This document shows, one piece after another, positions 1 to 8,790 of a stretch of 64,000 bases of DNA. The notes beneath the pieces were generated by a model. It had not been told where the DNA came from. It saw only the letters and a list, made by a program, of their open reading frames with translations, and ran no database searches. Position numbers and translations under genes: made by a program. Position 1 is the stretch's first letter, and each line of letters starts with the position of its first letter. Origin of the DNA: Streptomyces sp. TSRI0281 (GTDB lineage Bacteria > Actinomycetota > Actinomycetes > Streptomycetales > Streptomycetaceae); NCBI RefSeq assembly GCF_001905125.1, contig NZ_LWLE01000002.1, positions 167,261 through 231,260 on the forward strand, in the 5' to 3' direction.

Positions 1-456
1 CTGATCCTCAAGAACCTGCATCTGATCAACACCCTGTGGGGGCTGATCATGGTGTACGTCGTGTGGTCGCTGCCCTTCGCCCTGTGGATGCTGGCCGGTT
101 ATGTGCGGGCCGTGCCGCCCGAGCTGGAGGAGGCCGCCGCCGTCGACGGGGCGGGCAGGCTGCGGATACTCGTCTCGGTCGTGGCCCCGCTGCTCGCCCC
201 CGGGATCGTCGCCACCGCACTCTTCGCGTTCATCACCGCATGGAACGAGTTCTTCTTCGCGCTCGTCCTGCTCAAGACACCGGAGAAGCAGACCTTGCCG
301 GTCGTACTCACCCACTTCCTCGGCGCGGAGGGTGTGGCCGACCTCGGACCGCTCGCCGCCGCCGCGTTCCTCGCCACCCTCCCCTCCCTCGTCCTCTTCG
401 CGGTCATCCAGAAGCGGATCACGGGCGGCATGATGGCCGGGGCGGTGAAGAGCTGA
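1..456 (+). CDS. Sugar ABC transporter permease, MalG type (5' end cut by window)
   Basis: The last 151 residues of an inner-membrane permease of a carbohydrate ABC importer; the frame is open from base 1. The family's cytoplasmic EAA loop is seen as EEAAAVDGAGRLR around bases 127-165, followed by hydrophobic stretches (IVATALFAFITAWNEFFFAL) typical of the C-terminal membrane segments of MalG-type permeases. The loop docks on an ATPase that is not in the window. The stop overlaps the start of the binding-protein gene (ATGA), so the two are translationally coupled. The substrate cannot be told from sequence; a sugar or oligosaccharide is likely from the family. Confidence 0.9.
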   Translation: MILKNLHLINTLWGLIMVYVVWSLPFALWMLAGYVRAVPPELEEAAAVDGAGRLRILVSVVAPLLAPGIVATALFAFITAWNEFFFALVLLKTPEKQTLPVVLTHFLGAEGVADLGPLAAAAFLATLPSLVLFAVIQKRITGGMMAGAVKS

Positions 457-1751
457 TGCGCGCGCTCCGCCGGGCGGCCACCGCCGCGGCCACCGCCCTG
501 GCCCTGCTCCTCACCGGCTGCTCCGGCGACGGTGACGGGACGGACGCGGACGGCACGATCAGGCTGAGCTTCCAGTCGCTGGCCTGGCAGAAGGAGTCCG
601 TCGACGCCAACAGGCAACTGGTGAAGGAGTGGAACGCGGCCCACCCCGACATTCAGGTGGACTACGTCCAGGGCAGCTGGGACAACGTCCACGACCAGTT
701 GCTCACCTCCTTCGAGGGGGGCGAGGCGCCCGACATCATCCACGACGCCTCCGACGACCTCGCCGACTTCGCGTACGGGGGCTATCTCGCCGATCTGCGC
801 ACGCTGCTGCCCGAGCGGCTGACCACGGACATCCCGGAACAGTCCTGGCGGACCGCGACCTTCGACGGCGGCGTGTACGGCGTCCCGTTCCTCCAGGAAC
901 CGAAGGTCCTGATCGCCAACACCAAGATCATCGAGGCGTCCGGGGTCCGGGTCCCGACCCCCGCCGAGCCATGGAGCTGGGAGGAGTTCCGCCGGGTCAC
1001 CGAGAAGCTGACGGGCAAGGGCACCTACGGTGTCGCCTGGCCGCTGAAGGAACCGGTATCCGTCACCCTCAACCTGGGACTCTCGGCCGGTGGCCGGCTC
1101 TTCCACCGCGCCGCGGACGGAAAGGTCACCATCCGGTTCGACGACGGCGACGGCGTGGTCCCCGGAACCATCCATGACCAGGTCAACACCGACCGCAGTG
1201 CCGCCCGCACGGCACTCGGCATGGGGGGATCGGACACCCTGCCCGGATTCTTCGGCGGCAAGTACGCGATGGTGCCCCTGGGGTTCTCGTACCGCCAACA
1301 GGTCGTGGAGCAGGCCCCCGAGGGCTTCGAGTGGACCGTCCTGCCCGCCCCGGCCGGCAGCGCCGGTCCGCTCCAGGGGGTGAGCCCGCAGACGCTCTCG
1401 GTCGCCGAGGACAGCCCGCACAAGAAGGAAGCCGTGCGGTTCATCGACTTCCTGCTCCAGCCGCGGAACATGGTGCGGCTGGCCAAGGGCGACTGGATGC
1501 TTCCCACCGGCACCGAGGCGCTGGCCGATCCCGCCCTGCACACCGCCGAGAACGGCTGGGCGACCGGCACCGCGCTCGCCGAGGGGCTGCGCCCGGCGCC
1601 CGCGCAGTCCGTACGCGGCTACCCCGAGTGGAAGGACAAGGTGGCGACCCCCGCGCTCCAGGAGTACTACAGCGGGGCGATCGACACCGACGAGCTGAAG
1701 AAACGCCTGGTCGAGGACGGCAACCGGGTCCTGGCCCGTTATCAGCGCTGA
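456..1751 (+). CDS. Extracellular sugar-binding lipoprotein of ABC importer
   Basis: A 431-aa solute-binding protein of the bacterial extracellular family 1 type. It starts with a signal peptide ending in the lipobox LLTGC (about residues 19-23), so it should be lipid-anchored outside the membrane and deliver sugar to the permease encoded just upstream. The start ATG overlaps the permease stop by 4 nt. The body has the usual features: [13 protein letters not shown] near the start, a [23 protein letters not shown] segment, and a C-terminal helix-rich part. The length fits the family. No sugar-specific signature was recognised. Confidence 0.9.
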   Translation: MRALRRAATAAATALALLLTGCSGDGDGTDADGTIRLSFQSLAWQKESVDANRQLVKEWNAAHPDIQVDYVQGSWDNVHDQLLTSFEGGEAPDIIHDASDDLADFAYGGYLADLRTLLPERLTTDIPEQSWRTATFDGGVYGVPFLQEPKVLIANTKIIEASGVRVPTPAEPWSWEEFRRVTEKLTGKGTYGVAWPLKEPVSVTLNLGLSAGGRLFHRAADGKVTIRFDDGDGVVPGTIHDQVNTDRSAARTALGMGGSDTLPGFFGGKYAMVPLGFSYRQQVVEQAPEGFEWTVLPAPAGSAGPLQGVSPQTLSVAEDSPHKKEAVRFIDFLLQPRNMVRLAKGDWMLPTGTEALADPALHTAENGWATGTALAEGLRPAPAQSVRGYPEWKDKVATPALQEYYSGAIDTDELKKRLVEDGNRVLARYQR

Positions 1752-1770
1752 GCGAGGAGCGGATATCGCG

Positions 1771-1807
1771 TTGCACGAGACGTTTCGTCTCGCCTAGGGT
1801 GGCCGGC
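1771..1807 (+). promoter_or_regulatory. Promoter of glycosyltransferase gene with palindrome in the spacer
   Basis: A TTGCAC -35 (1771-1776) and TAGGGT -10 (1795-1800) are 18 nt apart. The spacer is filled by a perfect 7-bp-arm inverted repeat, CGAGACG-TTT-CGTCTCG (1776-1792). The ATG lies 7 nt after the -10, predicting a leaderless transcript. A dyad placed between -35 and -10 is typical of a TetR-like repressor operator; no such repressor gene is nearby. Confidence 0.65.
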
Positions 1808-3007
1808 ATGACGGAATCTCCGCGTGCCCACATCGCCATGTTCTCCATCGCCGCCCACGGGCACGTGAACCCGAGCCTCGAAGTCATCCGGGAGCTCGTC
1901 GCCCGTGGGCACCGCGTCAGTTACGCCATCCCGGACTCCTTCGCCGAGAAGGTCGCCACCACCGGCGCCGCACCGGTGCTCTACACCTCGGTCCTGCCGA
2001 CCGACGACGACCCCGACGCCTGGGGCACCGAACTGATCGACCACCTCGAACCGTTCCTCGCGGACGCCGTCCAGGCGCTCCCGCGGCTGGCCGCGTCCTT
2101 CGAGGGGGACGAGCCCGACCTCGTGCTGCACGACATCACCTCCTATCCGGCCCGGGTCCTGGCCCACCGCTGGGGGGTCCCCGCGGTCTCCCTCTGGCCC
2201 AACTACGTTCCCTGGGAGGGGTACGGGAAGGAGATCGGCGAGCCCATGACCGCCGAGGTCGGGCGGACCGAGCGGGGCCGGGCGTACTACGACCGCTTCG
2301 CGGCCTGGCTCGCGGAGAACGGTCTCGGGGATGTCTCCTCCGACGACTTCGTGGCCCGCCCGCGCCGTGCGGTCGTCCTGATCCCCGAGGCGCTCCAGCC
2401 CCATGCCGACCGGGTGGACCGGGAGGTGTACACCTTCGTCGGCGCGTGCCAGGGCGAGCGTGCCGACCAGGGGGAGTGGCGGCGCCCGGCCGGTGCCGAG
2501 AAGGTGCTGCTGGTCTCGCTCGGCTCGGCGTTCACCAAGCAGCCCGCCTTCTACCGGGAATGCGTCACGGCCTTCGGTGATCTGCCCGGCTGGCACGTGG
2601 TGCTCCAGATCGGTGCCCACGTCGACCCGGCCGAACTCGGCGACGTACCCGCGAATGTGGAGGTGCGCTCCTGGGTTCCGCAGCTGGCCGTGCTGAAGCA
2701 GGCGGACGCCTTCATCACCCACGCGGGGGCGGGCGGCAGTCAGGAGGGGCTCGCCACCGGTACGCCGATGGTCGCGGTCCCGCAGGCCGTCGACCAGTTC
2801 GGCAACGCCGACATGCTCCAGGCGCTCGGCGTGGCCCGCCACCTCCCGATGGAGGAGGCCGACGCGCAGACGCTGCGCGCCGCCGTGCTGGCCCTGGTGG
2901 ACGACCCCGAGGTGGCGGCCAAGGCCGCGGAGGTACGGGAGCGCATGGCCCGGGAGGGCGGCGCGCGGCGCGCGGCGGACCTCATCGAGGCCGAACTGCC
3001 CGCCTGA
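1808..3007 (+). CDS. Macrolide-type UDP-glycosyltransferase (MGT/OleD-like)
   Basis: A 399-aa cytoplasmic GT1 glycosyltransferase of the macrolide-inactivating (OleD/Mgt) type, expected to move a sugar from a UDP-sugar to a hydroxyl of a macrolide or another small acceptor. The N-terminal acceptor domain opens with [19 protein letters not shown], carrying the conserved catalytic His region. The C-terminal donor domain has [20 protein letters not shown] and [13 protein letters not shown], the diphosphate- and sugar-binding signature. I chose the ATG at 1808 because the promoter -10 lies 7 nt upstream and no Shine-Dalgarno exists. The operator-like palindrome suggests induction by a ligand. The acceptor is unknown. 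Confidence 0.9.
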   Translation: MTESPRAHIAMFSIAAHGHVNPSLEVIRELVARGHRVSYAIPDSFAEKVATTGAAPVLYTSVLPTDDDPDAWGTELIDHLEPFLADAVQALPRLAASFEGDEPDLVLHDITSYPARVLAHRWGVPAVSLWPNYVPWEGYGKEIGEPMTAEVGRTERGRAYYDRFAAWLAENGLGDVSSDDFVARPRRAVVLIPEALQPHADRVDREVYTFVGACQGERADQGEWRRPAGAEKVLLVSLGSAFTKQPAFYRECVTAFGDLPGWHVVLQIGAHVDPAELGDVPANVEVRSWVPQLAVLKQADAFITHAGAGGSQEGLATGTPMVAVPQAVDQFGNADMLQALGVARHLPMEEADAQTLRAAVLALVDDPEVAAKAAEVRERMAREGGARRAADLIEAELPA

Positions 3008-3008
3008 G

Positions 3009-3068
3009 CGATGCGGTTCGACCGGCGGCGATGCGGTTCGGCCGACGGCGATGCGGTGCGACCGACGC
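3009..3068. repeat. 20-bp direct repeat, three copies
   Basis: Three adjacent 20-bp units beginning CGATGCGGT directly after the glycosyltransferase stop codon, differing by a few bases. They are non-coding as far as can be seen. Confidence 0.8.
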
Positions 3069-3120
3069 GTGAGCCGGGGCGGCGCCGCTCGTGGCCCCGG
3101 CCCCGCCCCCGCCCCCGGAG

Positions 3121-3153
3121 ACCGGCGCCTCCAAGGACCGCGGAGGCGCCGGT
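3121..3153 (+). terminator. Hairpin terminator after glycosyltransferase
   Basis: Perfect 12-bp stem ACCGGCGCCTCC / GGAGGCGCCGGT with a 9-nt loop, followed by TTCC. There is no long U-tract, as is usual in streptomycetes. Confidence 0.7.
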
Positions 3154-3629
3154 TTCCGCATCTTCACGTGCGTTCCGGTGACTTCACACAGTGGCGCATG
3201 ATCTTCACCGGACGTCCCCCGCCTTCACGGACGTTTGCGGACCTTCGCGCAACGGGCGGTGTCTTCACCCGTCCCCGAGGCGTGAACGACCGTTTTCGGG
3301 GCCGGGCGGAAGGTGTGGCGAGAGAGTCGGTTTCAAGCCATCTCGACCTTCCCGTCCCGTGCCTCGCCAGGCGGCTGCCCCGCAGCGTCGGAGAGGCGTA
3401 CTGCCCAGTGATGGCAGGGCAGGAACCGGTTCCGGCAGGCCGATGGGCGGCGCGCGTCCGGCATACCTCTGTGGCTGATTTCTTATGGCAAAACTTCATG
3501 GGGGAAGTCGCAGCCGCTGAAGGGTCTTGATCTGCGCGCGTCAATCGGTCAGGGTTTCGAGCCAGCCCCCGGAGATCTTCCGGCCGAGGGCCAATCCCCC
3601 CACAAAGAATGACGAGGAGATCCCTCTTC
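3154..3629. other. Non-coding region upstream of secreted protease
   Basis: A stretch of 476 bases with no supported gene. It must hold the promoter and 5' leader of the protease at 3630, but no -35/-10 pair convinced me. A GAGGAG ribosome-binding site (3614-3619) ends the region. Confidence 0.5.
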
Positions 3630-4832
3630 ATGACCATGAAGCAGCGCACTCGCCGGATCAAGCTGACCGCCGCGATAACCGCAGTGGCGGCAGCGGCCGG
3701 AGTCACCCTTCTGAACACCTCGCTCGCCGGAGCCGCACCGGCTCCCGCGATGGGAACGGTCTACGGCGCTGACGCGGCGACCGCCGTCTCCGGCAGCTAC
3801 ATCGTGATGCTGGACGAGAAGACGGACAAGGCGGAGCTCGCCAAGGAGTACGGCGGCAAGCTCAAGCGGAACTACTCCTCCGCCATCAACGGCTTCTCCG
3901 CCAGCGGCCTTTCGCTGACCGAGGCCAAGCGGCTCGCGGCCGACCCGGCCGTCTCCAAGGTGGTGCAGAACAAGAAGTTCCACATCGACGCCACCCAGGA
4001 CAACCCGCCGTCGTGGGGCCTGGACCGGATCGACCAGACCGAGACCACCGGCGACAAGGCGTACACCTACCCGGACGCGGCCGGCGAGGGTGTCACCGCG
4101 TACGTCATCGACACCGGTGTCCGTGTCACCCACAGCGACTTCGAGGGCCGGGCCACCTCGGGCTTCGACGCCGTGGACAACGACGACGACGCGAACGACG
4201 GCAACGGACACGGCACCCACGTGGCCGGTACCATCGCCGGTGCCTCCTACGGTGTCGCCAAGAAGGCCGACATCGTGGCCGTCCGCGTCCTGGACGACTC
4301 GGGCTCGGGCACCACCGAGCAGGTCGTCGCCGGCATCGACTGGGTCACCGAGAACCACCAGGGTCCGTCCGTCGCCAACATGAGCCTCGGCGGCGGCGCC
4401 GACGAGGCCCTCGACGCGGCCGTCCAGAAGGCCATCGCCTCCGGTGTCACCTTCGCGGTGGCCGCGGGCAACGACTCCAGCGACGCCGGCGAGGGCTCGC
4501 CCTCCCGCGTCCCCGAGGCCATCACGGTCGCCTCGTCCACCGTGGACGACGAGCAGTCGTCGTTCTCCAACTACGGCTCCGTCGTGGACATCTACGCCCC
4601 GGGCTCGGACATCACGTCCGCCTGGAACGACAGCGACGACGGCTCGAACACCATCTCCGGTACGTCCATGGCCACCCCGCACGTCGTCGGCGCCGCCGCC
4701 GTCTACCTGGGCGGACACCAGGACGCCACCCCGGAGGAGGTCGCCACGGCGCTCACCGAGGGAGCCACCCCGGACGCCATCACCAACGCGACCGAGGGAA
4801 CGGCGAACAAGCTGCTGAAGGTCGTCGAGTAG
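3630..4832 (+). CDS. Secreted S8 (subtilisin-like) serine protease with I9 propeptide
   Basis: A 400-aa preproprotease. The signal peptide (residues 1 to about 36, ending LNTSLAGAAPA) is followed by an inhibitor I9 propeptide (about 54-120: SYIVMLDEKTDKAELAKEYG) that should act as chaperone and be removed. The catalytic triad is Asp161 (YVIDTGV), His194 (GHGTHVAGT) and Ser346 (SGTSMATPH). No C-terminal extra domain is present. Start at 3630 is favoured by GAGGAG 10 nt upstream; an in-frame ATG at 3609 lies before that site. It acts outside the cell as a general endopeptidase, probably in nutrient acquisition or development. Confidence 0.93.
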   Translation: MTMKQRTRRIKLTAAITAVAAAAGVTLLNTSLAGAAPAPAMGTVYGADAATAVSGSYIVMLDEKTDKAELAKEYGGKLKRNYSSAINGFSASGLSLTEAKRLAADPAVSKVVQNKKFHIDATQDNPPSWGLDRIDQTETTGDKAYTYPDAAGEGVTAYVIDTGVRVTHSDFEGRATSGFDAVDNDDDANDGNGHGTHVAGTIAGASYGVAKKADIVAVRVLDDSGSGTTEQVVAGIDWVTENHQGPSVANMSLGGGADEALDAAVQKAIASGVTFAVAAGNDSSDAGEGSPSRVPEAITVASSTVDDEQSSFSNYGSVVDIYAPGSDITSAWNDSDDGSNTISGTSMATPHVVGAAAVYLGGHQDATPEEVATALTEGATPDAITNATEGTANKLLKVVE

Positions 4833-4850
4833 TCACCCGCCCGACCGGCA

Positions 4851-4884
4851 GCCGGGCGGTGGCGCGCACGAGCCACCGCCCGGC
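4851..4884 (+). terminator. Hairpin terminator after subtilisin gene
   Basis: Perfect 13-bp stem GCCGGGCGGTGGC / GCCACCGCCCGGC with an 8-nt loop, 18 nt after the protease stop. Confidence 0.75.
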
Positions 4885-4968
4885 ACCCGCACGTACCGCG
4901 GCCGCCGCGCCCTCCCCCACGGGGCGCGGCGGCCGCGCGGCATGGAAAGATCGTCCTATGGTGTGCCC

Positions 4969-5517
4969 ATGACCTTGAAGTACGCGGCGCTGCTGCGCGG
5001 GATCAATGTGAGCGGCCACAAGAAGGTCCCGATGGCGGAACTGCGCACCGTGCTCGGCGAGCTGGGGCACGGGGACATCGCCACCTACCTGCAGAGCGGC
5101 AACGCCGTCTTCAGCAGCGACAACGACGACGAGGAAGCGCTCGCCGCAGCCCTGGAACAGGCCATCGAGCGGCGCTTCGGCTTCACCGTCGGCTGTCTGG
5201 TCCGCAGCGGCTCCTATCTCGGAGCCGTCGCCGACGCCTGCCCGTTCCCGGCCGCCGAGCTGGCCGGCAGGCAACTGCACGTCACCTACTTCGGGCAGCC
5301 CGTGGACGCCGCGCGCTTCGCCCCGGTGGACGCGGAGAAATTCCTCCCCGAGGAGTTCCGGCTCGGCGACCGTGCGCTCTACCTGTACGCTCCCGACGGA
5401 CTCGGCCGCTCCAAACTGGCCGCCGCTCTGTCGAGGCCCGCGCTGAACAAGGGCCTCACCGCCACCAGTCGTAACTGGAACACCGTCGCGAAACTCGTGG
5501 AGATGACACGTGTCTGA
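4969..5517 (+). CDS. DUF1697 family protein
   Basis: A 182-aa protein of the DUF1697 family: KYAALLRGINVSGHKKVPMAELR at the N terminus, then TYLQSGNAVFSS, and near the C terminus NKGLTATSRNWNTVAKL, all family hallmarks. The function is not established. The ATG is preceded by TATGGT (4957-4962) with 6 nt between, so a leaderless mRNA is likely; no ribosome-binding site is visible. The stop lies 5 nt inside the next gene, whose start overlaps this one by 8 nt, so both form a two-gene operon. Confidence 0.85.
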   Translation: MTLKYAALLRGINVSGHKKVPMAELRTVLGELGHGDIATYLQSGNAVFSSDNDDEEALAAALEQAIERRFGFTVGCLVRSGSYLGAVADACPFPAAELAGRQLHVTYFGQPVDAARFAPVDAEKFLPEEFRLGDRALYLYAPDGLGRSKLAAALSRPALNKGLTATSRNWNTVAKLVEMTRV

Positions 5518-5893
5518 GCCGTCGCCCGCCGTGGCCGCAGCCATCGAAGGCGAGCTTCGCCTCCTGGACCCGGTGGTACGGGCCTCCGAGGATCTCCTGG
5601 CCGCCCTGTTGCACCCCGAGTTCCGGGAGATCGGCACCAGTGGCCGCCTCTGGAACCGGGAAACGATCATCGCCGCGCTCACCGCGGACGACGCCCCGAG
5701 CCCCGGACCGCTCACCGCGTCCCGGATGCGAGGGGTCCAGCTCTCCGCCGACCTGGTGCATCTCACCTTCGACACGGAGTCCAAGGGCCTGCGCTCCCAC
5801 CGCAGTTCGCTGTGGCGGCTGACCGAGGCGGGCTGGCTGCTCTACTTCCACCAGGCCACCCCGTTCATCGACGACCCGTTCGCCGAGATCTGA
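5510..5893 (+). CDS. DUF4440/NTF2-like small protein
   Basis: A 127-aa protein starting with GTG that overlaps the preceding DUF1697 gene by 8 nt. It has the SnoaL/NTF2-like cone fold signature of DUF4440: ELRLLDPVVRASEDLLAALLHPEFREIGTSG, then NRETIIAAL and HRSSLWRL, and a C-terminal WLLYFHQATPF segment. Such proteins bind small ligands or act as minor enzymes; the role here is unknown. It ends 4 nt from the convergent ABC ATPase gene. Confidence 0.8.
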   Translation: MSEPSPAVAAAIEGELRLLDPVVRASEDLLAALLHPEFREIGTSGRLWNRETIIAALTADDAPSPGPLTASRMRGVQLSADLVHLTFDTESKGLRSHRSSLWRLTEAGWLLYFHQATPFIDDPFAEI

Positions 5894-5897
5894 GCCC

Positions 5898-6746
5898 TCA
5901 GCCGCGACCGACGCGCTGCGCCCGTGCGGTCCACCGGCCGTCCGTACGGGCGATCCGCACCGGGTGCCCGAAGCAGCCGCTCACCTGATCCGTGGTCAGC
6001 ACATCGTCGGCCGCCCCCGAGGCCACGCACCGCCCACCGCGCAGCAACATCGCGTGCGTGGTCGAGGCGGGCAGCTCCTCCAGATGATGCGTGACCAGCA
6101 CCGTCGCCAGCTCCGGGTGCTCCTCGCGCAGCGTGTCCAGGCTGTCCAGCAGCTGCTCACGGGCGGCGAGGTCGAGACCGGTCGCCGGCTCGTCGAGGAG
6201 CAGCAGCCGGGGCCGCGGCATCAGGGCGCGGGCGATGAGCGTACGGCCCCGCTCGCCCTGGGACAGCGAGGGCCAGCGCGCCTCCTCCTTGCCGCCCATG
6301 CCCAGCGTGTCCAGCAGCCGGTCGGCCGCCGCCCGCTGCTCCGCGCTCACGGACCGCCGGGGCACCGGCTGGACCGAGTTGGTCAGCCCGGTGAGCACCA
6401 CCGCGCGCACCGACAGCGGCGACCGCAGCGGATGGCGCGGATCGACGTGTCCGAGCAGCGTGCGCAGCTCCCGCAGATCCACCTGCCCCAGCATGCGGCC
6501 CAGCACCCGCACCGAACCGCGGGTGGGATGGGTGCGGGCCCCGAGCAGCCCGAGGAGCGTGCTCTTCCCCGCACCGTTGGCACCGAGCAGGGCCCAGTGC
6601 TCACCGCCGCGCACGGTCAGCGAGACCGAGTCGAGCAGGACGTTGCCGTCCCGGACGAGGGTGACGTCGTCGGCGTGGATCACCGGCACCGGCAGGGGTG
6701 CGGGGGGACGCGGGGCGGTGGTCGGGGCGGGGACGGTGGAGGTCAC
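5898..6746 (-). CDS. ABC transporter ATP-binding protein
   Basis: A 282-aa soluble ATPase. Walker A GANGAGKST, the signature LSQGERGR, Walker B LLLLDEPATGLD and the switch VTHHLEEL are all intact. The ABC part starts about residue 25 after a Pro/Ala-rich lead. The GTG at 6746 is chosen because GAAAGGG lies about 8 nt upstream; the frame stays open further but has no homology there. No permease is adjacent, so its partner is elsewhere or it acts without one. It resembles the iron/molybdate-type ATPases, but the substrate is not clear. It is the last gene of the minus-strand block, with a long GC-rich leader separating it from the sulfur operon. Confidence 0.88.
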   Translation of the reverse strand: MTSTVPAPTTAPRPPAPLPVPVIHADDVTLVRDGNVLLDSVSLTVRGGEHWALLGANGAGKSTLLGLLGARTHPTRGSVRVLGRMLGQVDLRELRTLLGHVDPRHPLRSPLSVRAVVLTGLTNSVQPVPRRSVSAEQRAAADRLLDTLGMGGKEEARWPSLSQGERGRTLIARALMPRPRLLLLDEPATGLDLAAREQLLDSLDTLREEHPELATVLVTHHLEELPASTTHAMLLRGGRCVASGAADDVLTTDQVSGCFGHPVRIARTDGRWTARAQRVGRG

Positions 6747-7056
6747 GGTGGGGCCCTTTCGTACGGGTGCGAGTGCCTCCGGGCGGTTCACGTCGGCCGA
6801 GGTTCCCGCCGGTGGACGGGCGTACGTGTGCCCCGTATCGGGCGGGCGCGGGGAGAGCGGTGCGGGGCGGCGACCGGGCGGGGGCGGTCCGCCCCCGGGT
6901 GGCACCGGGCCGTTCGGCGGGGGGTGGCCGAACCGGTGGGCCGATCCTATCGCCCGCTCCCGGCGGCCCCGGCGCGGGGCGGAGCGAGGTGCGGGGCGGA
7001 GTGAGGGGTGGGGCACGGGCGGGCAGAGCGGCTCCGGCTTCACGGCCCGGCGCCCG
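6747..7056. other. GC-rich leader/intergenic region before ABC ATPase
   Basis: 310 bases without a supported gene. Read on the minus strand, a TAGGAT sequence near 6945 could be the -10 of the ATPase gene, giving a leader of about 200 nt. A short GGGGGCGG/CCGCCCCC dyad lies at 6880-6896. I looked for a cobalamin riboswitch and saw no conserved box. Confidence 0.4.
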
Positions 7057-7818
7057 CTACGCGCTGAGCGCCACCCGCCGCGGGGCCCGCGCCTCGTCGT
7101 AGCGCCGTACCAGCAGCCGCGCCAACTCCGGTGCCGGGCCGAGCACATCGGCCAGCACATCGGCCCCGGCCAGCTCCGCGCCCGCGGCGATGCGGTCCGG
7201 CAGGCGGCCGGGCGCGATGACGTACGGGGCCACCGCCACCCGTCGCACGCCCTCGGCGCGCAGGGCCCGTACCGCGTCCTCGGTGCGCGGACGGCCCGGA
7301 GAGATGGCGGAGGCGAACGCAGGCCGCACGGCGCACCAACCGGTGTGCCGCAGCTCCCGCGCGATTTCAGCGATCACTGCGCTCGCCTCCGGGTCCGTGG
7401 AGCCCGCCGAGGCCAGGACGAGCCCGGTCGAGCCCTTGTCGCCGGGGGAGACCCCGGCCTCGTGCAGCCGATTTTCCAGGGCCGCGTTCAGCAGGGGAGA
7501 CGGGCCGAGGACCTCGGCCTGCCGGATGCCGAGCCGCGGCAGCCCGGTCCGGGCCTCGCGCAGGACCGCCGGAATGTCGGTCTTGGCGTGGAAGGCCCGG
7601 GTGAGCAGGAGGGGGAGGGCCACGACCTCGTCCGCCCCCTCCGCGGCCAGGCGCTCCAGCAGCCTGGGCACGGACGGGGCGTTGAACTCCAGGAAGCCGG
7701 TCTCCACGCGCAGTCCGGGCCGCAGCGCCCGGACCCGCGCGGTGAGCGCGTGCACGGTCGCGGCGTGCCGCGGGTCGCGGCTGCCGTGGGCGATGACGAG
7801 GAGGACGGGCGTGGACAT
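7057..7818 (-). CDS. Sirohydrochlorin chelatase-like protein (CbiX/SirB family)
   Basis: A 253-aa two-half CbiX-type chelatase. Residues 6-15 read LLVIAHGSRDPRH, with the metal-binding His of the family; the second half repeats the fold with PYVIAPGRLPDRI. Family members insert Fe2+ (or Co2+) into sirohydrochlorin, and iron insertion gives siroheme. That fits the locus, because the sulfite reductase of this operon needs siroheme. It lies 45 nt downstream of the ABC permease on the same strand and probably belongs to the same transcript. The start ATG has only a weak ribosome-binding site, and the preceding spacer is a GAGAGAACC repeat. Confidence 0.85.
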   Translation of the reverse strand: MSTPVLLVIAHGSRDPRHAATVHALTARVRALRPGLRVETGFLEFNAPSVPRLLERLAAEGADEVVALPLLLTRAFHAKTDIPAVLREARTGLPRLGIRQAEVLGPSPLLNAALENRLHEAGVSPGDKGSTGLVLASAGSTDPEASAVIAEIARELRHTGWCAVRPAFASAISPGRPRTEDAVRALRAEGVRRVAVAPYVIAPGRLPDRIAAGAELAGADVLADVLGPAPELARLLVRRYDEARAPRRVALSA

Positions 7819-7863
7819 CGGCGTACTCGGTTCTCTCGGTTCTCTCTGGTTCTTCGCGTGGTG

Positions 7864-8790
7864 TCAGTTCTTGACGAGGAGGCCGCGGCTGCGCAGCACC
7901 CACCGCTCCAGCGGACTGAAGACCAGCAGGTCGATCGCGATGCCGACGAACAGGATGAGAAGGATCGAGAGGAAGATCCCCGGCATGTCGAAGTTGTTGC
8001 GGCCGTTCTCCAGCAACTGGCCCAGCCCCAGGCCGAGATCGGGGGACGAGGCGATGATCTCGGCGGCCATCAGCGAACGCCAGGAGAACGCCCAGCCCTG
8101 CTTCAGCCCCGCGAGATAGCCGGGCAGCGCTGCGGGCAGCACGATGTGCCACGTACCGCGCAGCCCGGTCGCGCCGAGCGTGCGGCCCGCCCGCAGGAAC
8201 AGCGGCGGCACCTGATCGACCCCGGAGACCAGACCGTTGGCGATCGACGGGACGGCGCCCAGCAGGATCACCGCGTACATCATCTTGTCGTTCAGCCCGA
8301 GCCAGATGACGGCCGGGGCCACCCACGCCACCGAGGGCAGCGACTGGAGCCCCGACAGGATCGGGCCGATCGCGGCCCGGACGAACCGCACCCGGGCGAC
8401 CAGCAGACCCAGCGGCGTACCGATGGCCACGGCCAGGACGAAGCCGAGCAGACCGCGCGACACACTGGTCCAGACGACCTCCAGCAAGGTCCCCTGGAAC
8501 CACATGTCGACCGCACTGTCCCACACCGCGGACGGCGGCGGCAGCTTGTAGTCCTCGGTGACCTGCGCCCGGACCAGCAACTGCCAGATCACCACGACCA
8601 GGGCCACCGCGAGCACGGGCGGCAGGACCTTGTGCAGCAGGACCTCGCGCACCGGGGTCCGGCGGACCTGGACGGCGTCCAGCGCGTCGAGCCCGGCCTC
8701 CAGACCGGCCAGGTCGTCCGTGCCCGCGCCCGGCGGCCCGGCCGGCGCGTCCTTGCGGACCGGGTCGGACGTGATGTCAGTGCTGGCCAT
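7864..8790 (-). CDS. ssuC: Sulfonate/nitrate/taurine-type ABC transporter permease
   Basis: A 308-aa inner-membrane permease of the SsuC/TauC/NrtB group with about six membrane helices and the EAA-type loop around residues 205-240 (LGATGLRGTWHIVLPAALPGYLAGLKQGW). The first 45 residues are hydrophilic. It overlaps the upstream ATPase gene by 14 nt. It should form the channel for an organosulfur or sulfate-like anion together with the ATPase and binding protein just upstream. The gene symbol is by family and context; the exact substrate is not proven. Confidence 0.88.
   Translation of the reverse strand: MASTDITSDPVRKDAPAGPPGAGTDDLAGLEAGLDALDAVQVRRTPVREVLLHKVLPPVLAVALVVVIWQLLVRAQVTEDYKLPPPSAVWDSAVDMWFQGTLLEVVWTSVSRGLLGFVLAVAIGTPLGLLVARVRFVRAAIGPILSGLQSLPSVAWVAPAVIWLGLNDKMMYAVILLGAVPSIANGLVSGVDQVPPLFLRAGRTLGATGLRGTWHIVLPAALPGYLAGLKQGWAFSWRSLMAAEIIASSPDLGLGLGQLLENGRNNFDMPGIFLSILLILFVGIAIDLLVFSPLERWVLRSRGLLVKN

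Noticed and set aside
6747..7056. Cobalamin or other riboswitch before the ABC ATPase
   Set aside because: Long GC-rich leader next to a CbiX-like gene made this attractive, but no conserved riboswitch box could be found.
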